Shown: piece after piece, positions 9,354-17,836 of the stretch
Numbering within the stretch: the first letter of the stretch is position 1
Layout of the letters: each line of letters starts with the position of its first letter
Source: Candidatus Dormiibacter sp.
GTDB lineage: Bacteria; Chloroflexota; Dormibacteria; UBA8260
Assembly: GCA_025450495.1 (NCBI GenBank)
Contig: JANWHI010000070.1
Location: 21,214 to 85,213 of the forward strand
Direction: 5' to 3'
DNA length: 64,000 nt
Notes under the pieces: model-generated
The model's database searches: none
What the model saw: the letters and a program-made list of their open reading frames with translations, nothing else
Told to the model about the DNA's origin: nothing
Translations under genes and position numbers: made by a program

Positions 9354-10171
9354 CGGCCTGCCCATCGCGGCGGTCGCCGCGTGGCGAACGCCGCGTAGAA
9401 CTCGCGGTGATCATCGGTGTCCATCAGCAGTGCCTGGCTCGTCGCCTCGTGCTCGATGGCGCTGCCAAGGTCCATGTCCTGCTCGGCGGTCAGCATCATC
9501 TTGGTCGCCGAGTAGGCGGCCGTCGGGCCGGTGGCGATGCGCTGCGCGAGGGCTGCCGTCTCCGCCTCCAGGTCCTCGGCACCGACGACGCGATGCACCA
9601 GCCCGATTTCGTGGGCGCGCTGCGCATCGATCGCGTCGCCGAACATGAGGATCTCGGTGGCGCGGGCGAGCCCGACCGCGCGCGGCAGCAGGTACGCCGC
9701 ACCCATGTCGCCGCCCGCCAGACCGACCTGGGTGAACAGGAAACGAAACGTCGCGGCCGGCACCATGAGACGGAAGTCGGCGGCAAGGGCGAGCACCGCC
9801 CCGGCACCGGCGGCGATCCCATTGATCGCGGCGATGACCGGCTGGGGGCAGCGCCGCATGTTCTCGACCACCGCGCCGGTCATCCGGGTGAACTCCAATC
9901 GCCTGGGCGCGTCGGCCTCGAGCAGCGGGCGGATGATCTCGTCGACATCGCCACCTGAGCAGAAGCCGCGGCCCCTGCCGGTCAGCGTCACCACCGCCAC
10001 GTCGCCGCGGTGCGGCAGCTCCGCGAACAGGTCGCGAAGATCGGCGTACACGGCGAACGTCAGTGCGTTGAGGCGCTCAGGGCGGTCGAGCGTGATCGCC
10101 GCCACCGACCCGGCGATGTCCAGGCTGAAGTGATTCCACTCGCGTCGGCCGGGGCCGGCTCGGCGACTCAC
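9350..10171 (-). CDS. Enoyl-CoA hydratase/isomerase (crotonase) family protein
   Basis: 273 residues with the crotonase fold: TLDRPERLNALTF, the first oxyanion-hole segment GRGFCSGGD and the second segment INGIAAGAGAVLALAADFR. The catalytic region continues in FTQVGLAGGDMGAAYLLPR. A GTG start at 10171 gives a GTGA overlap with the upstream SDR stop. In this pathway a crotonase could hydrate a ring double bond or, like BadI or MenB relatives, open a 2-oxocyclohexane-carboxyl-CoA ring hydrolytically. The sequence alone does not separate the two. Confidence 0.87.
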   Translation of the reverse strand: MSRRAGPGRREWNHFSLDIAGSVAAITLDRPERLNALTFAVYADLRDLFAELPHRGDVAVVTLTGRGRGFCSGGDVDEIIRPLLEADAPRRLEFTRMTGAVVENMRRCPQPVIAAINGIAAGAGAVLALAADFRLMVPAATFRFLFTQVGLAGGDMGAAYLLPRAVGLARATEILMFGDAIDAQRAHEIGLVHRVVGAEDLEAETAALAQRIATGPTAAYSATKMMLTAEQDMDLGSAIEHEATSQALLMDTDDHREFYAAFATRRPPRWAGR

Positions 10172-10932
10172 CTCAGCCCTCCGCCGTCGATGACGATCGA
10201 CTGCCCGTTGACTGCCGCAGCGGCCGGTGAGACGAGATAGGCGACGGCGGCCGCCACCTCCTCGGGCTCGACCAACCGCCCCAGCGCCATCATCGCCACC
10301 AGCATCGCCTCCCCCTCGGTCGCTGTGCCCCCGGTTCGCTTGGCGAGCCCAGCGACGGTGCGCTCGGTCATCGGCGTCCTCACATACGACGGGCACACGG
10401 CGTTGGCGGTGATCCCGGTGGCCCGCACCTCCGCGGCAACAACACGCATCAGGCCGATCGCCGCGTGCTTCGATGCCGCGTAGGCCGCGACGTACGGTGC
10501 ACCGGCCAGTCCGGCGACCGACGCCACGGTGACGATCCGTCCCCAGCCTCGTGCGCGCATCCCGCGAAGGGCTGCGCGCGTGCACAGGAATGGGCCGGTG
10601 GCGTTGACGCGCATCGTCTCCTCCCACTCCACCAGCGAGACCCGGTGGACGGGGTTCGACGTCGCCGCGCCGGCGTTGTTGACGAGGATGTCCACCGGGC
10701 CGATCCGCGCGAACACGTCCGACACCGCGGCCTCGTCGCCAACGTCACATCGCATCACCTGCACATCGCCCGCCACGTCGCGGACCAGTGCGTCAAGCGC
10801 TGCGTGGTCCCTGCCCAGGCCGATGACCCTGTGACCAGCGGCGGCGAGCTCGCGGGTGACGGCGCTGCCGATGCCACGCGATGCGCCGGTGACCACGGCG
10901 GTGCGCACCTCAGCGTTGGACGCGCTTGCCAC
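10168..10932 (-). CDS. Short-chain dehydrogenase/reductase (3-hydroxyacyl-CoA dehydrogenase or 3-oxoacyl reductase type)
   Basis: 254 residues of a classical SDR. It has the cofactor motif TGASRGIG near the N-terminus, DVGDEAAV for the adenine pocket, NNAGAATSN, a serine in VTVASVAGLAG, and YAASK (catalytic Tyr and Lys). It ends with the usual GQSIVIDGGGLR. The GTG at 10932 follows the CoA-ligase stop by 4 nt and places the Rossmann motif at the standard distance. It probably oxidises or reduces a ring hydroxyl/keto CoA intermediate of the aromatic pathway. Confidence 0.88.
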   Translation of the reverse strand: MASASNAEVRTAVVTGASRGIGSAVTRELAAAGHRVIGLGRDHAALDALVRDVAGDVQVMRCDVGDEAAVSDVFARIGPVDILVNNAGAATSNPVHRVSLVEWEETMRVNATGPFLCTRAALRGMRARGWGRIVTVASVAGLAGAPYVAAYAASKHAAIGLMRVVAAEVRATGITANAVCPSYVRTPMTERTVAGLAKRTGGTATEGEAMLVAMMALGRLVEPEEVAAAVAYLVSPAAAAVNGQSIVIDGGGLR

Positions 10933-10936
10933 CGCT

Positions 10937-12532
10937 TCAGCCCTGCTCGCGCAGACGAAAGCGCTGCAGCTTGCCGGTGGACGTCCGGGGCAGCGCGTCG
11001 ACGAACTCGATGACTCTCGGGTACTTGTAGGGCGCGATCTGCTGCTTGACGAAGTCCTGGAGAGCGCGGGCACTATCGTCAGTCACGGCAACCCCCTGCG
11101 CCAGCACCACATACGCTTTGACCAGGGTTCCGCGGCTCTCGTCGGGGACGCCGACAACAGCCGCCTCGGCGACGTCATCGTGACGCAGCAGCGCCCCCTC
11201 GACCTCAGGGCCGGCGATGTTGTAACCCGACGAGATGATCATGTCGTCGGTGCGTGCCTGGTACCAGAAGTAACCGTCGGCGTCGCGCAAGTACGAGTCG
11301 CCGGTCACGTTCCAACCATCGTGCACGTACTGGAGCTGGCGGTCGTCGGCCAGGTAGCGGCAGCCCACCGGTCCCTGCACCTGCAGACGACCGACGACGT
11401 CGTCGGGCGCGGGTTGGCCGTCGTCATCGACGACACGTGCGCGGAAGCCCGGCACCGGACGCCCCGTGGAGCCGGGTCGGATCTCGTCGCCAGCGGCAGA
11501 GATGAAGATGTGCAACATCTCGGTGGCCCCGATGCCGTCGATGATGCGCAGCCCGGTCGCCTCCCGCCATGCCTCCCACGTGGACGAGGGCAGGTGCTCA
11601 CCGGCCGAGACGCAGTGTTCGAGAGAGTTGAGCCGGATCTCCGGCAGCCGCAGCATCGCCCGGTACGCCGTGGGTGCGGTGAAGAGCGCCGTGGCACCGT
11701 GTCGCGCGATCGCCTGGGCAAGCAGCGGCGGCGCTGTCTTCTCGATGAGCAGGCTGGCCGCGCCGCAGCGCAGCGGGAACACCACCATGCCTCCGAGCCC
11801 GTACGTGAACGCCATCGGCGGGCTGGCCACGAAGAGGCTGTCCTGGTGAGGATGCAGCACCCGGGCCGAGAACGTGTCGGCGATCGCCAGGACGTCGCGA
11901 TGGAAGTGCATGCACCCCTTGGGCCGGCCGGTGGTTCCCGACGTGAACGCGATCAGCGCCACGTCGTCGGCGGCGGTTGCGACGGCTGCGTATCTGTCCG
12001 GCTTGGTGCGCGACCTGGCCACGAGGTCGTCGGCTCCGGAACCGCCGACGATGACGATTGCCATGCCCCCAGTCGCGCCGAGCTCATCCGCCAGGCCTGC
12101 GTCGCAGATTGCCACCGACGGCGAGGACGCGTCGATGACCGGGCGCAGCTCGCCGGCCCGCAGCAGTGGCATGGTGCTGACCACCACCCCGCCCGCCTTG
12201 AGGACGGCAAGCCAGCTCGCCACCTGCCACGGGTTGTTGGTGCCGCGCAGCAGCACGCGATTGCCGGCAACCAGGCCGAGGTCATCGACGAGCACGTGAG
12301 CGATCTGGTTGGTGTGACGGATGAGGTCGGCGTACGTCCAGGTAGCCTCGTCGGTGACCAGGCAGCGGCGATTGCTGCCGATCCGCGCCGCGGTGGCATC
12401 GAGCAGCTCATGCGCACAGTTGAGTTGTTCGGGATACGTCAACTCCGGGAGGTCGAAGATCAGCTCCGGCCACTGCTCGCGTCGCGGCAGGTGATCTCTG
12501 GCGAAGGTGTCGACGTGAGCGGAGTGTGGGAT
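10937..12532 (-). CDS. Aryl-CoA ligase, 2-aminobenzoate-CoA ligase (AbmG) type, probable non-canonical ATC start
   Basis: AMP-forming ligase of the benzoate/2-aminobenzoate-CoA ligase family, activating an aromatic acid with ATP and CoA. Motifs: TSGTTGRPKG (about 197-206), SAGEHLPS, GIGATEMLHIF, and the C-terminal hinge and lysine region TSTGKLQRFRL. The first ordinary start is a TTG at 12442, but in-frame sequence upstream encodes SAHVDTFARDHLPRREQWPE, which I recognise as the conserved N-terminus of 2-aminobenzoate-CoA ligases. No ATG, GTG or TTG lies between that segment and the in-frame stop. The ATC at 12532 is preceded by AAGGAG with a 9-nt gap, so I place the start there (531 aa). With the TTG the protein would be 501 aa. 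Family is near certain, substrate likely, start tentative. Confidence 0.85.
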   Translation of the reverse strand: MPHSAHVDTFARDHLPRREQWPELIFDLPELTYPEQLNCAHELLDATAARIGSNRRCLVTDEATWTYADLIRHTNQIAHVLVDDLGLVAGNRVLLRGTNNPWQVASWLAVLKAGGVVVSTMPLLRAGELRPVIDASSPSVAICDAGLADELGATGGMAIVIVGGSGADDLVARSRTKPDRYAAVATAADDVALIAFTSGTTGRPKGCMHFHRDVLAIADTFSARVLHPHQDSLFVASPPMAFTYGLGGMVVFPLRCGAASLLIEKTAPPLLAQAIARHGATALFTAPTAYRAMLRLPEIRLNSLEHCVSAGEHLPSSTWEAWREATGLRIIDGIGATEMLHIFISAAGDEIRPGSTGRPVPGFRARVVDDDGQPAPDDVVGRLQVQGPVGCRYLADDRQLQYVHDGWNVTGDSYLRDADGYFWYQARTDDMIISSGYNIAGPEVEGALLRHDDVAEAAVVGVPDESRGTLVKAYVVLAQGVAVTDDSARALQDFVKQQIAPYKYPRVIEFVDALPRTSTGKLQRFRLREQG

Positions 12533-12554
12533 CTGGGTGGTCTCCTTGCCGCCG

Positions 12555-12594
12555 ACGCTACCACGCGCTTGTGACGGTCGTCAATAACCCGTCA
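12555..12594 (-). promoter_or_regulatory. Promoter and palindromic operator candidate of the aryl-CoA operon
   Basis: On the minus strand, TTGACG (12584-12579) and TAGCGT (12560-12555) stand 18 nt apart, a reasonable sigma-70 promoter whose start would fall just before the AAGGAG of the ligase. A perfect inverted repeat, TGACGG and CCGTCA with 11 nt between (12572-12577 and 12589-12594), covers the -35 box. The PaaX-like protein encoded at the end of the operon is the obvious candidate to bind it, by inference only. Confidence 0.55.
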
Positions 12595-12600
12595 TAGCAC

Positions 12601-13404
12601 TCAAGCGGTCTCGCCGATGCTGACGGCGTCGCTGGCCACGCGCTGGGCGATGTACACGGGGATCGCCGAAATCAGGATGACGCCGAACGCCACTGCGTTG
12701 ACGATCGGCAGCTGGTTGGGACGCGAGAGGTTGGCAAAGATCCAGATCGGCAGCGTCTCGCTCGATCCCGCCGTGAAGGTGGTCACCACGATCTCGTCGA
12801 ACGAGAGTGCGAAGGCGAGCAGCGCACCGGCCAGCAGGGCTGAGCGGATCACCGGGAACGTGACATGGCGGAACGTCTGCCACGGGTCGGCGCCGAGGTC
12901 GGCTGACGCTTCGACGAGTGACCCCGAGGTGCGGCGCAGCCTGGCGATGACGTTGTTGTAGACGACGACCACACAGAAGGTCGCGTGGCCGATCACCAGC
13001 GTCAGCAGGCTGAGGCCACCGAACAATGTCCGGAAGGTGGCGTTCAACGCAATCCCGGTGACGATCCCCGGCAGTGCGATGGGCAGGATCACCAGGAACG
13101 AAACGGCGTTGCGGCCGAAGAAACGGTAGCGGTGGACCGCGGCCGCGAGCAGGCTGCCGAGCATCAGTGCGATCGCGGTGGCGACCAGGCCGACCTCAAC
13201 CGACAGGACGATGGCATCACGGGCGCCGGAATTGGCGATGGCGTCCGTGATCCAGTGCATCGTGAAGCCGGGGATCGGCCAGGTCTGACTGCGCGATGGG
13301 TTGAAGGCGTACAGGACGACGAGAAGCAGCGGAATGTAGATGACCAGGAGGAGGCACCCGGTCGCACCTCCCAGCAGGTGGCGCAGCCGCGGCGACACGT
13401 ACAC
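12601..13404 (-). CDS. ABC transporter permease, PotC-like (polyamine/opine family)
   Basis: 267 residues with about six membrane segments and the permease EAA loop EASADLGADPWQTFRHVTFP, which docks the ATPase. The family (PotC/YdcV) imports polyamines and similar cations or small organic acids. GTG start, 2 nt behind the stop of the partner permease. It is the last gene of a four-gene importer cassette and ends just before the promoter of the aromatic operon. Confidence 0.88.
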   Translation of the reverse strand: MYVSPRLRHLLGGATGCLLLVIYIPLLLVVLYAFNPSRSQTWPIPGFTMHWITDAIANSGARDAIVLSVEVGLVATAIALMLGSLLAAAVHRYRFFGRNAVSFLVILPIALPGIVTGIALNATFRTLFGGLSLLTLVIGHATFCVVVVYNNVIARLRRTSGSLVEASADLGADPWQTFRHVTFPVIRSALLAGALLAFALSFDEIVVTTFTAGSSETLPIWIFANLSRPNQLPIVNAVAFGVILISAIPVYIAQRVASDAVSIGETA

Positions 13405-13406
13405 GC

Positions 13407-14306
13407 CTACAGCGCCGCGAACGCGCCGGCCCGGCGGGCCAGGGCGAGGTAGATGAGCATCACCACGACCGGTACCGTGGCAAAGGCAGCCGCGAGCGGA
13501 AGGTCGCCACTGACACCCTGGTTGCTGTACACGACGCTACCGATGAACTGGGTGCTCGACACCTGGCTGACCGCGATGTAGTCACCGAGCGTCAGCGAGA
13601 AGGTGAAGATCGACCCGGCGACCAGCGCGGGGAGCACCAGCGGGATGACCACGTGACGGAACGTGGCCCACGTCCGCGCACCGAGATCCGTCGACGCCTC
13701 GAGCAGGGTTGTCGGCAGCCGCTCGAACCCGGCGGCGAGCGGCAGGATCATGTAGGGAAGCCAGATGTACGACAGCACCAGGTACACGGCGACGTCCCCA
13801 AAGCCCGGCCCGGAGAGGTGAAGGGGTTGCAGCAGCCAGTTGAGCACGCCTCCTTCGGAGAGCAGGAGGCGCCATGCGAGGATCTTCACCAGGTAGCTCG
13901 TCCACAGCGGCATGAGCACAGCCATGCCAAGCACGGCCTTCATCCGCCGGCCGGCGAGCTTGCCCATGACGAACGCGATCGGCAGAGCCAGGATCGCATC
14001 GGTGACGGTGACCAGGAATGCGATCAGGATGGTCCGTCCGGCGATGCTCCGGTACACGGGGTCGGCGAGCAGCTGCCCGAAGTTCTCGAGCGTGAACGTC
14101 TTGGTGACGCTGAACGTGATGTCGCTGTCGTAGTGCCAGAAGGCCGCGGCGAGGAGGAGGCCGAGTGAACCGAGGTACAGCACACCCAGCCAGCCCAGGG
14201 GTGGGGTGAGCAGACCCGCCAGGCGGAGCCTCGGGTGCCGCTCGAGACTCCGCGCGATACGACGGAGGGATCCGCCTCCGACCAGGGGTCGGACGTGGTC
14301 GCTCAT
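13407..14306 (-). CDS. ABC transporter permease, PotB-like
   Basis: 299 residues with an N-terminal cytoplasmic stretch, about six transmembrane helices and the EAA loop EASTDLGARTWATFRHVVIP. It pairs with the PotC-like permease to form the membrane channel. An ATG start at 14306 follows the binding-protein gene after about 40 nt. Best fit is PotB/YdcU; no substrate can be read from the permease. Confidence 0.88.
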   Translation of the reverse strand: MSDHVRPLVGGGSLRRIARSLERHPRLRLAGLLTPPLGWLGVLYLGSLGLLLAAAFWHYDSDITFSVTKTFTLENFGQLLADPVYRSIAGRTILIAFLVTVTDAILALPIAFVMGKLAGRRMKAVLGMAVLMPLWTSYLVKILAWRLLLSEGGVLNWLLQPLHLSGPGFGDVAVYLVLSYIWLPYMILPLAAGFERLPTTLLEASTDLGARTWATFRHVVIPLVLPALVAGSIFTFSLTLGDYIAVSQVSSTQFIGSVVYSNQGVSGDLPLAAAFATVPVVVMLIYLALARRAGAFAAL

Positions 14307-14347
14307 CGCTGGTGGGTCACACTTGCTGCTGCTTCACACCCGACGCG

Positions 14348-15538
14348 CTAGCCCTTGATGTCCGTCCAGGCCTGCAGCCAGTCCTGGTAGCCCTTGCAGA
14401 CCTTGCCGCGGCTGTCACCGCAGTCAGTCAGCGGCACCTTCCACAGCGACAGGCCGTGCAGGTAGGCGGTGTCGGACACATGGTAGGTCTGGCAGAAGTT
14501 GGCGTCGGTCTTGGCGATGACCGGACATGCCTTGAGGTTGGCGGGAGCCTCACCGAACCATTGCGCAACCTGCGACTGCACCGCCGGCGTGGTGATCCAG
14601 TTCATCCACATGTACATGCAGTTGGGATGCTTGGCTTGCGACGACACCATCCACGTGTCGGACCAACCCGTGGAGCCCTCCTTGGGGACGATCGCGGCCA
14701 CCGGCGTCGGGCTCTTGGGGTCGCCAAGAAGCAGGTTGGTGATCACCTGCCACGTCGTGCCGATGAGTGTGTCCCCGTTGGCGAACGCGGACTGGGCCTT
14801 GGTGTAGTCGGACCAGTACTGCCCGATCACGGTGCGTTGCTGCTTGAGCAGCGCGACCGTCGCCTGGAACTGAGCACTGTCCAACTCGTAGGGATCGGTG
14901 ATCTGGAGGTCGGGACGCGTTGACTTCAGGTACAGCGCTGCGTCGGCGATGTAGATGGGATCGTCGTACGCCGTGACGTGGCCCTTGTACGGCGAGTTCG
15001 GATCGAAGACAGCTCCCCAGGAGTCCGGTGCCGGCTGCACCTTGTCGGTGCGGTACATGAGCAGGTTTGCGCCCCAGCCGTGGGGCACTCCGTAGTGGAC
15101 GCCCTGGTATGTGTTGTACGGCTGATCCTTGAGCGACGCGTTGATGTCGGGGTAGTTGGTGAGCAGGTTGGTATTGACCGGCGCTGCAGCACCGCCGACC
15201 ATGAGGCGCAGTGTCGCGTTACCCGAGGCAGACACCCCGTCGAACTGCCCGGTCTGCATCAGCGACACCATCTCGTCCGAGGTTCCGGCGATCGTGGCGT
15301 TGGTGATGCACCCGGTCTGCTGCTGGAACGGCGTCACCCAATCGACCGTCTTGTCGTTGGAGCCATTCTCGGCATACCCCGCCCACACGATGATGTTGAG
15401 GGCGCCCTCGCCCTTGCCGATGCTGGCGGGACCGGTGTTCGCCGGCGCGCTGCCGCCACCGCCGCCGCTCCCGCAGGCGGCCGTGATCAGCGCCAGGCAG
15501 AGCGCGGCGATCAGGGCTGGGCCGGTTCTTCTGGTCAT
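14348..15538 (-). CDS. ABC transporter substrate-binding lipoprotein, PotD-like
   Basis: 396 residues with a lipoprotein signal peptide ending in LITAAC (C22 would be lipidated), a Gly/Ser linker, and a periplasmic-binding-protein body opening with LNIIVWAGYAE, typical of PotD/PotF-type proteins. Further marks are YGVPHGWGANLLMYRTDK and IGTTWQVITNLLLGD. It contains several cysteines toward the C-terminus (MACPVIAK-like ACPVIA, TDCGD, KVCKGY), possibly two disulfides. The ATG overlaps the ATPase stop in an ATGA. Confidence 0.87.
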   Translation of the reverse strand: MTRRTGPALIAALCLALITAACGSGGGGGSAPANTGPASIGKGEGALNIIVWAGYAENGSNDKTVDWVTPFQQQTGCITNATIAGTSDEMVSLMQTGQFDGVSASGNATLRLMVGGAAAPVNTNLLTNYPDINASLKDQPYNTYQGVHYGVPHGWGANLLMYRTDKVQPAPDSWGAVFDPNSPYKGHVTAYDDPIYIADAALYLKSTRPDLQITDPYELDSAQFQATVALLKQQRTVIGQYWSDYTKAQSAFANGDTLIGTTWQVITNLLLGDPKSPTPVAAIVPKEGSTGWSDTWMVSSQAKHPNCMYMWMNWITTPAVQSQVAQWFGEAPANLKACPVIAKTDANFCQTYHVSDTAYLHGLSLWKVPLTDCGDSRGKVCKGYQDWLQAWTDIKG

Positions 15539-16614
15539 GCAGGTGCCTCCCCCGGGATGTGATCGGATGAGCGTTGGATCAGATGCAGCGTGCTGTCGCG
15601 TGCCCAGGCGAGGCGAACCTCTCGCCCGATCCTGGAGCGGACGTCGGTCGAGGAGGTGGCGAGGTTCTGCTGGACCACGGTCATGTGGGCAGCGCCCTCG
15701 ACGTCGACGATGTACCGCGTCTCAGCACCGAGGTAGATGACGTCGCGAACCACGCCGCCGACGCTGTAGTCATCGGGCTGCGCGTCGTCGCCCGGATCGA
15801 GCATCCGGATCTGCTCGGGTCGCACGGTGTAACGCTGCGGGTCGCCAATCACGGCGCGCGCCAAATCTCCCTCGAGGATGTTGGAGGTGCCGACGAAGCC
15901 CGCGACGAACGGCGTTGCCGGCGCCTCGTAGATCTCGCCGGGCGTGCCCACCTGCTCGACGACTCCGGCATTGAAAACGGCGATGCGGTTGCTCATGGCC
16001 AGCGCTTCGTGCTGGTCGTGGGTGACGAAGATGAACGTGATGCCCACCAGACGTTGGATGTCCTTGAGTTCGACCTGCATGTCCTCGCGCAACTTGAGGT
16101 CCAGCGCGCCGAGCGGTTCATCGAGCAGCAGGACGCGGGGTCGATTGACCAGAGCCCGTGCCAGTGCGACCCGCTGCCTCTGGCCGCCGCTGAGCTGCGA
16201 GGGCTTGCGGACGTCGTAGCCGTCGAGTCGAACCGTGTGCAACGCCTCGGCAACTCGCCACGCCTGCTCGCGCCTGGGGACGTGGCGCACCATCAGCCCG
16301 TAACCCACGTTCTCTGCAACTGTCATGTGGGGGAACAGCGCGTAGTCCTGGAAAACCGTGTTGACGTCGCGATCGAATGCGGGCACATCGGTGACGTCCT
16401 GCCCGTAGAGCCGGATTCGGCCTCGGGTGGGACGCTCGAAGCCCGCGATCAGCCGCAGCGTCGTGGTCTTGCCCGAGCCGGAGGGACCGAGGAGGCAGAA
16501 GAACTCGCCGTCGACGATGTCCAGAGAGATGCCGGCCACGGCCGCAACGCCGCCGAAGCTCTTCTCGACCCCCTCGAGGCGGACGGCTACTCGACCCTGA
16601 GCGGCCACCGCCAT
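15535..16614 (-). CDS. ABC transporter ATP-binding protein, PotA-like
   Basis: 359 residues with a full nucleotide-binding domain: Walker A GPSGSGKTTT, Q-loop in VFQDYALFPHMTVAEN, signature LSGGQRQRVALARAL, Walker B VLLLDEPLGALD and switch His in FVTHDQHEAL. A C-terminal TOBE-type regulatory part contains YTVRPEQIRML, typical of PotA/UgpC-like ATPases. A TTG ten codons upstream (16644) is possible; I prefer the ATG at 16614. It is the first gene of the importer operon. Confidence 0.9.
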   Translation of the reverse strand: MAVAAQGRVAVRLEGVEKSFGGVAAVAGISLDIVDGEFFCLLGPSGSGKTTTLRLIAGFERPTRGRIRLYGQDVTDVPAFDRDVNTVFQDYALFPHMTVAENVGYGLMVRHVPRREQAWRVAEALHTVRLDGYDVRKPSQLSGGQRQRVALARALVNRPRVLLLDEPLGALDLKLREDMQVELKDIQRLVGITFIFVTHDQHEALAMSNRIAVFNAGVVEQVGTPGEIYEAPATPFVAGFVGTSNILEGDLARAVIGDPQRYTVRPEQIRMLDPGDDAQPDDYSVGGVVRDVIYLGAETRYIVDVEGAAHMTVVQQNLATSSTDVRSRIGREVRLAWARDSTLHLIQRSSDHIPGEAPA

Positions 16615-16752
16615 CTGCGCGTCGTCGATCCCGGCCACGGCCAAAATCCGGTCCCTCTCGCAACCCGCCGGAGACGTCGATCGGACCCTACCACTCGGCG
16701 CGGGCGTGTGCGGCGATGCTTGCGAATGTTCTGCAAGGACTCGCCCCCTCCC

Positions 16753-17769
16753 TCAGCCCTCCTCGACCTTGCGCGCCCGGCTCGGCGCCACCCGCGGTGG
16801 CTCGCCGGGCATCTTGGGATACTGCGGCGGCCAGGGTGCGTCGACAAGTCCCGCCGCAGTGTCGCGCTCATGGAGCGCGAGCAGTGCGTCCAACGGTTGC
16901 GGCGCGGCCGCCATGGCAGCCCAGGGATCGCCGCGCTTGGCGACACGCTCGGGCACCGTGGCGATGGTCAGCGCGTCCGGCACGATGGTGTCGAGCTCGT
17001 CCCACGCGAAGGGGGTCGACACCTGCCCGCCGGGTCGGGCCCGCACCGACCATGCCCCGAAGATCGTCTTGTGCGGGGCGTTCTGGTTGAAGTCGACGAA
17101 CACCCTGCGGCCGCGTTCCTCCTTCCACCACGCCGCGGTGATCAGGTCGGGGCGGCGTCGCTCGAGCTCGCGGGCAACCGCGACCGCCGCGGCGCGGACG
17201 TCGTACGAGGTCCAGCGCGGTTGCAGTCGAACGTAGACGTGGATGCCGCGGTTGCCCGTGGTCTTGGGCATTGCCGCGACCCCCAGCTCGTCGAGCAGCG
17301 CGCGCACCTCGTGGGCAGCCTCCTGCACCATCGCGAATGTCACCCCCGGCGTTGGGTCGAGGTCGATGCGGAGCTCGTCGGCATGCTCGGGATCGGCAGC
17401 CTTCGCGGGCCACACATGGAAACCGAGACAGCCGAGATTCACCGCCCACAACACGTGGGCGAGGTCGGCGGCCACGAGCGCGCGCGACGTGGTGCCGTTG
17501 GGGGTGCTCACAATCGTGGTCTGCAGCCAGTCCGGGTGTGAGTCGGGCACCCTCTTCTGGAAGAATGACGAGCCACCGGCACCGTTCGGGAATCTCTGGA
17601 GCAGCACCGGCCGGCCTCCCATGGCGCGCATCAGGGGTTCCTCGACCGACTGGTAGAAGCGGACCAGGTCGAGCTTGGTGTCGCCCCGCTCGGCGAAGAA
17701 CACCTTGCCCGGGCTGGTGATCGGGACCTCGTGCCCGGATGCCTCGACAATCGTCGCGTCGTCGTCCAT
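16753..17769 (-). CDS. Stand-alone LigD-type DNA polymerase/primase domain protein
   Basis: 338 residues of the archaeo-eukaryotic primase superfamily as found in the polymerase domain of bacterial LigD (non-homologous end joining). Seen are SSFFQKRVPDSHPDW, the metal-binding RIDLDPTPG, TTGNRGIHVYVRL and the HKTIFGAWSVRARPGGQVST segment with conserved basic residues. No ligase or nuclease domain is fused and no Ku gene is in the window. Such free PolDoms are known in actinobacteria. It likely extends or fills broken DNA ends, preferring ribonucleotides as the family does. Confidence 0.9.
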   Translation of the reverse strand: MDDDATIVEASGHEVPITSPGKVFFAERGDTKLDLVRFYQSVEEPLMRAMGGRPVLLQRFPNGAGGSSFFQKRVPDSHPDWLQTTIVSTPNGTTSRALVAADLAHVLWAVNLGCLGFHVWPAKAADPEHADELRIDLDPTPGVTFAMVQEAAHEVRALLDELGVAAMPKTTGNRGIHVYVRLQPRWTSYDVRAAAVAVARELERRRPDLITAAWWKEERGRRVFVDFNQNAPHKTIFGAWSVRARPGGQVSTPFAWDELDTIVPDALTIATVPERVAKRGDPWAAMAAAPQPLDALLALHERDTAAGLVDAPWPPQYPKMPGEPPRVAPSRARKVEEG

Positions 17770-17836
17770 CAGCAGCGACCATAGCCGCGCTCACACCGCG
17801 ACGGGGAAATGGCCCGACCTGCCCTGAGCCGTGCCC

